Assembly (NCBI GenBank): GCA_003096255.1
Contig: PIXS01000412.1
Span: 1-11,185 of the forward strand
Source of the DNA: Candidatus Bathyarchaeum sp.
GTDB lineage: Archaea > Thermoproteota > Bathyarchaeia > Bathyarchaeales > Bathyarchaeaceae
Direction: 5' to 3'
Length of the DNA stretch: 11,185 bases
The notes under the pieces were generated by a model, which was given only the letters and a program-made list of their open reading frames with translations, ran no database searches and was not told where the DNA came from. A program made the translations under genes and the position numbers. Below are positions 6,600 to 11,185 of this stretch, one piece after another. Numbering within the stretch: position 1 is the first letter of the stretch; the number at the start of each line of letters is the position of its first letter.

Positions 6600-7193
6600 T
6601 TATTCTATGTGTGTTATTTTCTTTTTTCTTCCTTTCCATATGTCCAGAAGCCACGGAATCGCCATTATAGAGCCAATTGGCGCCGCAAAACAGGCTATGG
6701 TTTGAAGTTTGCCACTGGGTGCTAAACTTGTTTTCAACGATATGTCATACTCCATTTCAGCATTTTCTGAACCTTGATTATAGACAACAACCGTGGCGTT
6801 CATTATTTTGAGTGGCGTAAAGTTTAGTTCATAACTGCTGTCTTCAACTCTTTGTTCCCGTTTGATTTGTTCAGGATGTTCTTGCAAAATTTCTTGGAGG
6901 TCTGTCAAATTGAATGCATAGTCAAAGGTACCATTTATGAAGTGGAGGTCAGCATCTACTTCAAGTAGGTAGATGTCAAGTTTGCCCTCAACTGTAACTG
7001 ATGCCTGCACTTCCTGTTGTGGCGTAATTGTTCCAGGAGAAAACACAATCATAAACCTTTCAGGGCGAACGATTGTGCGCCCCTTAGTGCTGGATGATTG
7101 GATTCCCGGAATAAACGAAATTAGAAGCAAGGCTAAGCCTACGGCTATTAGAACCGTTCCTAAGCGTCCTACAACAGTTTTCCACCGTTTCAT
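6600..7193 (-). CDS. Small membrane-anchored protein with external domain, paralog B (unknown function)
   Basis: This 197-aa protein has the same plan as its paralog: basic start, membrane segment at about 11-30, external domain about 32-163, hydrophobic segment at about 165-182 (with APIGSIMAIPW) and a basic tail, WKGRKKK. Four N-glycosylation sequons (N87, N95, N124, N132) lie in the predicted external part. Conserved points shared with paralog A are YLLEVD (75-80), LQEILQEHPEQI (99-110) and KIMNATVVVYN (129-139). Its ATG overlaps the stop of the permease gene as ATGA, and AGGAGG lies 8 nt upstream inside the permease gene, so translation is coupled. The context suggests an exporter accessory or sensor subunit. 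No enzyme motif is visible and no function is assigned. Confidence 0.82.
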   Translation of the reverse strand: MKRWKTVVGRLGTVLIAVGLALLLISFIPGIQSSSTKGRTIVRPERFMIVFSPGTITPQQEVQASVTVEGKLDIYLLEVDADLHFINGTFDYAFNLTDLQEILQEHPEQIKREQRVEDSSYELNFTPLKIMNATVVVYNQGSENAEMEYDISLKTSLAPSGKLQTIACFAAPIGSIMAIPWLLDIWKGRKKKITHIE

Positions 7194-8008
7194 AGGTTAA
7201 GCCTCCTGCTGAAGTATATGTACCCTAGAATGTATACGAATGCTACAATCACGTAGCTGACTCCCGTGAAAAGTAACACTTCTGATAAAGGTGGTGTCCA
7301 ATAGTCTCCAAGAATCCCTAAATGATACTGTTGTGCAACGAGGCTTGGAGAAATGGTTGAAAGTATTTGAAGCGGTAATGGGCTCTCGGTAAATGTGGCA
7401 ATAACTGTTAGTACTCCCGAAACCATGCTCATAGCAAAATAGAGAACTATACCAACAACAAGAGATATACCGCCTCTTCTCAGCTTCATTGTCAGCAGGA
7501 GTATAATTCCTGCGATAAGAAGAGGATAACTCAAACTTGAGGCGTAAGTCAGAAGCACTGTACCGAACTGAGGCAGTATAATTTCTGGAGCCAAAATGTA
7601 AAGCGCCGAAATCTGAATGCCAAGAAAGAGGAGCAGGGCAACGCCTAGTGCTGAGATAAGTTTTGCTGTTAATATTTTCTGTCTTTTGATGGGATACGAA
7701 AAGTATGTTTGAATAATTCCCTTTTCAAGCTCATTCCCCAGACCATAAGCAATGTTCTTGAAAATGAGTATGATCAAAATAAAAAGTGGCAAGCTCAGAA
7801 TCGAGGAAACTAAACCGTATGCTGCAATTTCGTTTGCGGTTGCCATAACTTGACCTGTGTTACCTAAAGAAGTGATAGTGATTCCGAAACTAGCAAGCGA
7901 AAATGTGGCTGTGACATACAGAAAGGCGAAGATTTCCAAAAACGGAAACCGATAATCTTCATGGATTGCTGAGGCTAAAACTTCTAGGAAGGGTTTACCT
8001 TTTCCCAT
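7190..8008 (-). CDS. ABC-2 type transporter permease
   Basis: The 272-aa protein is strongly hydrophobic with about six membrane segments (roughly 23-50, 65-85, 113-137, 150-175, 180-205, 241-265). Between the second and third is the cytoplasmic stretch GNELEKGIIQTYFSYPIKRQ, typical of ABC-2 permeases where the protein contacts the ATPase. These permeases work as dimers with a separate ATPase and mostly export lipids, polysaccharides, drugs or peptides. The substrate here is unknown. The ATG is 1 nt after the ATPase stop and the gene overlaps the next one by ATGA, so the three are co-expressed. A NosY-like role is conceivable, but no NosD or copper-site gene is nearby. Confidence 0.88.
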   Translation of the reverse strand: MGKGKPFLEVLASAIHEDYRFPFLEIFAFLYVTATFSLASFGITITSLGNTGQVMATANEIAAYGLVSSILSLPLFILIILIFKNIAYGLGNELEKGIIQTYFSYPIKRQKILTAKLISALGVALLLFLGIQISALYILAPEIILPQFGTVLLTYASSLSYPLLIAGIILLLTMKLRRGGISLVVGIVLYFAMSMVSGVLTVIATFTESPLPLQILSTISPSLVAQQYHLGILGDYWTPPLSEVLLFTGVSYVIVAFVYILGYIYFSRRLNL

Positions 8009-8009
8009 G

Positions 8010-8933
8010 TCACTTCCGCTCCTTGTCGCTAATCGCTTGCATATACAGTTCCTGCATTGAAGCGCTTCCCGTTTCTATTCCCAAAATCTTTGCTTTGACC
8101 TTTCTTGCCAGCCTGATGGCATCCTCGTAAAGGGCATCCTCTTTTCCATCAACTACTGTAACTGAAAGTCCTCTGATGTCGCTGTTCACCCTTTTCACAT
8201 AACTCAGCTTCTTAACTTCCTCTTCTAACTGGTAAGGCTTGTCAGTGCTGACCCTGATTATCCCAACAGCATACTTTTCGTAGAGTTCAGACAATTTACC
8301 AGAAGCCCAAACCTTGCCCCTGTTTATGATCGCCGCAGAATCACACACCGCACTCAACTCTGGAAGAATGTGAGAAGAAAGAAGAAACGCCACCTTCTCA
8401 TCCTTATGAAGATCCAAAACCAACTCCAAAAGCTCACTTCTTGCCTGAGGATCAAGATTAGCCGTCATCTCATCCGCAACAATCAACTTAGGCTTATGAA
8501 CCAAAGCATGGGCAATAGCAAACTTTTGGAGCATCCCCGCCGAAAGCGCCCTAATCTGCCTGTCAGTTGCCTCCTGCAAATTCACTGCCTCCAAAACTTC
8601 CATGGCTCGGGACTCAGGAACGCCATAAATTCTACAGACTCTCTCTAGATACTCCAACGTTTCTTGATGGGCTGGAAAAAACGCCTTCTCATAAACTATC
8701 CCCGTCATGGTCCGAATCTCTGGGTTATCCCACGGGTCTTGACCAAAAACCCTCACCACGCCTCTGTCAGGCTTCAGCAAACCAAGAATCATCTTAATTG
8801 TGGTTGTTTTCCCCGCGCCGTTGGGTCCAATCAAACCAGTTACAGAACCCGCATCAAGCCTCAAGTTCAAACTATCAACAGCAACCACGCTGCCATAGCT
8901 TTTTCCCAAGTTTTCGGCAACAATTAGTGACAT
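8010..8933 (-). CDS. ABC transporter ATP-binding protein of an ABC-2 exporter
   Basis: Numbered from the ATG at 8933 (307 aa), the nucleotide-binding domain has Walker A GPNGAGKTT at 36-44, a Q-loop position occupied by Glu (IVYEKAF, near 82), a variant signature LSAGM at 130-134, Walker B LIVADEM with D154 and E155, and the switch histidine H188 in LLSSHI. A C-terminal domain of about 80 residues follows (RVSTDKPYQ onward), as in DrrA/CcmA-like exporter ATPases. It powers the adjacent permease. An in-frame TTG at 8948 would add five residues. The ATG is preferred because a strong TATA box is centred about 26 nt upstream and no ribosome site is visible, so the message probably begins at or next to the ATG. 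It is the first gene of the four-gene cassette. Confidence 0.93.
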   Translation of the reverse strand: MSLIVAENLGKSYGSVVAVDSLNLRLDAGSVTGLIGPNGAGKTTTIKMILGLLKPDRGVVRVFGQDPWDNPEIRTMTGIVYEKAFFPAHQETLEYLERVCRIYGVPESRAMEVLEAVNLQEATDRQIRALSAGMLQKFAIAHALVHKPKLIVADEMTANLDPQARSELLELVLDLHKDEKVAFLLSSHILPELSAVCDSAAIINRGKVWASGKLSELYEKYAVGIIRVSTDKPYQLEEEVKKLSYVKRVNSDIRGLSVTVVDGKEDALYEDAIRLARKVKAKILGIETGSASMQELYMQAISDKERK

Positions 8934-8954
8934 GAACTGAGTTGTCAATGCAGG

Positions 8955-8964
8955 TTATATATAG
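8955..8964 (-). promoter_or_regulatory. TATA box of the ABC exporter cassette (probable leaderless transcript)
   Basis: Minus-strand CTATATATAA is the strongest TATA element in the window. Its centre (8959-8960) is about 26 nt from the A of the ATG at 8933, which is the usual TATA-to-start distance in archaea. Together with the lack of a Shine-Dalgarno site this points to a leaderless message. Confidence 0.7.
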
Positions 8965-9018
8965 AATTAACTCACTTACCGTGAACTGCAATTACACAAA
9001 ACCATACCTCTCGGTTTG

Positions 9019-9096
9019 TGGTGGGCCCGGCCGGATTTGAACCAGCGACCACCAGGTTATGAGCCTGGCGCTCTAACCAAACTGAGCTACGGGCCC
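9019..9096 (-). tRNA. tRNA with anticodon CAU: tRNA-Met (elongator) or tRNA-Ile2
   Basis: The full cloverleaf reads on the minus strand. The acceptor GGGCCCG (9096-9090) pairs with CGGGCCC (9029-9023). The D-arm is GCTC/GAGC, the anticodon arm is CCAGG-CTCATAA-CCTGG with CAT at 9061-9059, and the T-arm is GCTGG-TTCAAAT-CCGGC. The discriminator is A (9022) and CCA is encoded (9021-9019). The body is 75 nt with no intron. The anticodon stem lacks the GGG/CCC pairs of initiator tRNA, so it is not the initiator. CAU is also the gene-encoded anticodon of tRNA-Ile2, whose C34 is modified to agmatidine in archaea; the Ile-like GGGCCCG acceptor makes that a real alternative. Confidence 0.93.
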
Positions 9097-9229
9097 CACA
9101 TGGGTTTTCTATTTACCGATTGTCAAGTTAAGATTTAAGGATTTTCTGTTCCAATCCGCAAACATGAACGGGGCGACTAAAAAAGGGAAGGGCTTTTATT
9201 TGGGCAAAATAGGTGTAAGGTAGGCGTTA
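9097..9229. promoter_or_regulatory. Divergent spacer between the tRNA and aIF2-beta genes
   Basis: It must hold both promoters. For the forward gene a CTTTTATTT element (9193-9201) sits 32-40 nt before the ATG at 9233, implying a very short leader, and AAGGTAGG (9217-9224) is a candidate ribosome site. For the tRNA, minus-strand TTAAATC-like (about 9132-9138) and TAAATAG-like (about 9112-9118) stretches are candidates; neither is at an ideal distance. Confidence 0.35.
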
Positions 9230-9232
9230 GTG

Positions 9233-9637
9233 ATGGACTACAAAGAGTTGCTTGAACGTGCTCGGTCACAGCTTCCTGATGATGTTCGGGAGCATAAACG
9301 GTTTGAGGTTCCGAGACCTCGATGTCACGTAATTGGCATGCGCACAATTTTGTCAAATTTTAAGGAGCTTTGTGAAGCCCTTAACCGTGACCCACGTCAT
9401 GTGCTGAAGTTCTTTTCAGGGGAGATGGCTACGGCTGCGACAATGCAGAGGAACCGGGCAATCTTTCAGGGAAAATTCGACTACAACACCTTTGAGCGGC
9501 TCATTCAACGGTACATCAAAGAGTTTGTGGTTTGTCCTGTTTGCACGCGTCCAGACACGAAAATCGTTAAAGACAAACGTTTCCTGTTTCTGGTGTGCGA
9601 AGCCTGCGGGGCAAGATCATCCATATCAACTTTGTAG
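9233..9637 (+). CDS. eif2b: Archaeal translation initiation factor 2, beta subunit (aIF2-beta)
   Basis: The 134-aa protein matches the archaeal aIF2-beta family end to end: an N-terminal helix with YKELLERARSQLP, RFEVPRP, the alpha-beta core with NFKELCEALNRDPRHVLKFF and GEMATAA, GKFDYNTFERLIQRYIKEFV, and a C-terminal zinc ribbon with C101-C104 (CPVC) and C122-C125 (CEAC). In the aIF2 heterotrimer it helps deliver initiator Met-tRNA to the small ribosomal subunit. A GTG directly before the ATG (9230) could also serve as start; AAGGTAGG is at usable distance from either. Length is normal for archaea (about 135-145 aa). It leads a conserved-type cluster with DUF424 and RIO1. Confidence 0.96.
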   Translation: MDYKELLERARSQLPDDVREHKRFEVPRPRCHVIGMRTILSNFKELCEALNRDPRHVLKFFSGEMATAATMQRNRAIFQGKFDYNTFERLIQRYIKEFVVCPVCTRPDTKIVKDKRFLFLVCEACGARSSISTL

Positions 9638-9648
9638 AGTTCTTAACC

Positions 9649-9945
9649 TTGGAAGCCTACACTAACCTGCGGAAATGCGGCGAGTATGTGCTTCTTGCAA
9701 TCTGTGACGAAGAGCTGCTAGGAGAGACTTTGAAGGATGGAAAACTGGTTTTCAAGGTGCGCGAGGAGTTCTATAAGGGTCCGAAGATGCCTGTTGAAGA
9801 TGCTGTTAAGTTGATGAAGGAGTCCAGTGTCGTGAACATGATTGGAGCCAACATTGTCCAAAAAGCCATAGAGCAGGGACTCGTTCATCCTGAGGCAGTT
9901 CTGAACATCTGCGGCGTCCCCCACGCCCAAATCGTCAAAATCTAG
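9649..9945 (+). CDS. DUF424 family protein (archaeal, translation-linked by context)
   Basis: From a TTG at 9649 the protein is 98 aa, the usual size of DUF424 (COG2412). Landmarks are CDEELLG (19-25), FKVREEFYKG (35-44), NMIGANIV (63-70) and GVPHAQ (89-94). The family is archaeal and often encoded beside aIF2-beta; its biochemical role is not established. Start choice is uncertain. A GTG at 9595 would overlap the aIF2-beta gene by 43 nt and add 18 residues that do not look like the family. The TTG gives an 11-nt gap but only a weak GTAGAG site made partly from the preceding stop codon, so translation is probably coupled to aIF2-beta. The 3' end faces the cupin gene with 3 nt between. Confidence 0.85.
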   Translation: MEAYTNLRKCGEYVLLAICDEELLGETLKDGKLVFKVREEFYKGPKMPVEDAVKLMKESSVVNMIGANIVQKAIEQGLVHPEAVLNICGVPHAQIVKI

Positions 9946-9948
9946 AAT

Positions 9949-10302
9949 CTACGCCCAAACCATGTCATCGTCTTTGGCATTAATTTTGAAGACAGCAAAC
10001 ACGAAATCCTCGTCTGTGTCGTTCACTACGCCGTGAACTTCTCCGGGCTCACACAGCAGAGTATCCCCTGGATAGACTCTAGTTCTCAGGTCTCCACAGA
10101 AAACAATTGCGTTTCCCTGTAGTATGTGATAGATTTCAATCATCCGTTCATGATAATGAGGCTTAATTTCTGTGTGGGCTTCATTTCTGACAACCTGAAC
10201 AACATTTCCTTCCGATTTCAGGTCATCCTCTGTAAGCAAGATTTTCTTGGAATAGCCTTGTCTGTGCAGCCACTCTTTTTCGTTGACATTAACAAGCTTC
10301 AT
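9949..10302 (-). CDS. Single-domain cupin protein, function unknown
   Basis: From the ATG at 10302 the protein is 117 aa with one conserved cupin_2 barrel. Numbered from this start, cupin motif 1 has H49, H51 and E56 (PHYHERMIEIYHILQG) and motif 2 has PGD (78-80), PGEVHG (86-91) with H90. These form a complete His3-Glu metal site. Such small cupins include isomerases, dioxygenases, sugar-binding proteins and detoxifying enzymes, so no reaction is assigned. A GTG at 10314 is in frame, but AAGGTGA at 10311-10317 is at good distance (8 nt) from the ATG and overlaps that GTG. The gene lies in reverse orientation between two genes of a translation cluster and has its own promoter. Confidence 0.87.
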   Translation of the reverse strand: MKLVNVNEKEWLHRQGYSKKILLTEDDLKSEGNVVQVVRNEAHTEIKPHYHERMIEIYHILQGNAIVFCGDLRTRVYPGDTLLCEPGEVHGVVNDTDEDFVFAVFKINAKDDDMVWA

Positions 10303-10349
10303 TTCCTTTGTCACCTTGAAACTTTACATGAAACATAGTTTGCAGTCGT

Positions 10350-10393
10350 CCATATAGGCGTTCTTAGGTTCTGTTGCAGATTAACCTAAATAG
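10350..10393. promoter_or_regulatory. Back-to-back TATA boxes with a TTAGGTT-N12-AACCTAA dyad (cupin/RIO1)
   Basis: A minus-strand CTATATG element (10351-10357) would start the cupin message near 10328, leaving a ~26-nt leader with its ribosome site. A forward TAAATA element (10387-10393, within CCTAAATAGG) would start the RIO1 message near 10415. Between and partly over them is a perfect 7-bp inverted repeat, TTAGGTT at 10364-10370 and AACCTAA at 10383-10389. A second dyad, AACAGG (10397-10402) with CCTGTT (10408-10413), precedes the RIO1 start. A shared operator is plausible. Confidence 0.45.
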
Positions 10394-10428
10394 GAAAACA
10401 GGCTTCACCTGTTGTAGGAAGGTTAGTT

Positions 10429-11185
10429 GTGTCTTTTCGAGATAAAGTGGATAGGCGGTTAAGCCGAAAACAGAAAGCGTACGAAACAGAGTCGTTGATG
10501 AAGAACAAGCGGAGCGAAGACTACCAAGTCATAGAAGAAGTTTTCGACAAGTCAACCCTCATGGTCATCTACGATTTCATGAACAAGCGGGTCATCGACG
10601 AGATTCATGGAGTAGTGAACGCTGGAAAAGAGGCGCGAGTTTATTGGGGAAAAGACCCAGACGGCAAAGAGTTAGCCATCAAAATCTATCTTACCAGCTC
10701 AGCCGAATTCAAGAAGGGCATGATCCCCTACATCGAAGGCGACCCCCGATTCGCTCACGTCCGCAGAGACACAAGATCCCTCATCTACACGTGGGCACAG
10801 AAAGAGTACAAGAATCTGCAGCGCGCCAAAGAAGCGAAAGTCAACGTACCCGAAGCACTTGCCATTCAAAAGAACGTATTAATAATGGAGTTCATTGGCA
10901 AGAAAGGTGAACGAGCACCCCTCATGAAAGAAACCGATCTTGACGACGCAGAAAAAATCTTCAAACGTTTACTAACCTATGTGAAGCGGCTTTACAGTAA
11001 AGCAGGGCTTGTTCATGCAGACCTCAGCGAATACAACATCATGATTTGGAAGGGAAAGCCCGTGATTTTTGATGTTGCTCAGTCCGTATTGGTTAAGCAT
11101 CCTATGGCTGACACGTTCCTGCGCCGAGACTTGACGAATTTGCATAGGTATTTCAAGAGGCAAGTTCCAGACATACTGTCAGTAG
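10429..11185 (+). CDS. rio1: RIO1-type serine protein kinase/ATPase, 3' end outside window
   Basis: The reading frame from GTG at 10429 stays open to the right edge (252 codons), so the stop lies beyond. RIO1 features are clear: flexible P-loop GVVNAGKEARVYWG (61-74), ATP lysine K85 in AIKIY, the RIO1 segment EFKKGMIPYIEGDPRF (93-108), hinge MEFIG (153-157), catalytic loop HADLSEYN (196-203) with D198 and N203, and metal-binding D215 in IFDVAQSV. RIO1 acts in late maturation of the small ribosomal subunit. AGGAAGG lies 6 nt before the GTG. Archaeal RIO1 is typically about 250-290 aa, so little is missing. Neighbouring aIF2-beta and DUF424 fit a translation cluster interrupted by the cupin gene. 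Position 217 is Ala where many relatives have Ser (DVSQ). Confidence 0.94.
   Translation, partial: MSFRDKVDRRLSRKQKAYETESLMKNKRSEDYQVIEEVFDKSTLMVIYDFMNKRVIDEIHGVVNAGKEARVYWGKDPDGKELAIKIYLTSSAEFKKGMIPYIEGDPRFAHVRRDTRSLIYTWAQKEYKNLQRAKEAKVNVPEALAIQKNVLIMEFIGKKGERAPLMKETDLDDAEKIFKRLLTYVKRLYSKAGLVHADLSEYNIMIWKGKPVIFDVAQSVLVKHPMADTFLRRDLTNLHRYFKRQVPDILSV

Noticed and set aside
8010..8933. LSAGM signature as a sign of a defective ATPase
   Set aside because: Walker A, Walker B, the catalytic Glu and the H-loop are intact, and signature variants of this kind are common among ABC-2 exporter ATPases.
9019..9096. tRNA as an integration site for a mobile element
   Set aside because: No partial copy of the tRNA 3' end and no integrase gene were seen in the window.
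10644..10910. Open frame of 88 codons on the + strand
   Set aside because: It lies inside the RIO1 gene in another frame, its translation is Arg/His/Gln-rich low-complexity sequence, and it has no ribosome site.

Overview
The window is archaeal. It carries an archaeal translation initiation factor 2 beta subunit, an archaeal DUF424 protein, a RIO1-type kinase, a tungsten-type aldehyde:ferredoxin oxidoreductase, TATA-box-like promoters and, ahead of most genes, Shine-Dalgarno sites. Base composition is moderate and the gene set fits an uncultured anaerobic Thermoproteota-type lineage such as Bathyarchaeia. That lineage call is an inference from gene content only; no marker here settles it.

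Left part (1-1658): a non-coding stretch holds a tandem ~93-bp duplication whose two copies each keep a hairpin. It is followed by a hydrogenase maturation protease (+) that converges on a small SAM-dependent methyltransferase (-). A 222-nt spacer contains the methyltransferase promoter and a terminator-like hairpin.

Metabolic block (1659-5832): a minus-strand pair encodes an aldehyde:ferredoxin oxidoreductase and a 16-cysteine ferredoxin-like electron-transfer subunit. A MoaD-type sulfur carrier is transcribed divergently from a 302-nt shared regulatory region. MoaD is needed to make the pterin dithiolene that binds tungsten or molybdenum, so the enzyme, its electron carrier and a cofactor-synthesis gene sit together. 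A Xaa-Pro peptidase of family M24 converges on moaD with 5 nt between them.

Membrane block (5880-8933): an ABC-2 type exporter (ATPase, permease) is followed by two paralogous small proteins of unknown function. Each has an N-terminal membrane segment, a predicted external domain rich in N-glycosylation sequons and a second membrane segment near the C-terminus. The first three genes are coupled (1-nt gap, then ATGA overlap). The ATPase gene has a strong TATA box about 26 nt ahead of its ATG and probably makes a leaderless transcript. This four-gene cassette is the best candidate here for an undescribed system.

Information-processing block (9019-11185): a minus-strand tRNA with anticodon CAU, then aIF2-beta and DUF424 (+), a cupin gene in the opposite direction, and a RIO1 kinase gene that runs off the right edge. 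The cupin-RIO1 spacer has back-to-back TATA boxes with a 7-bp perfect dyad between them.
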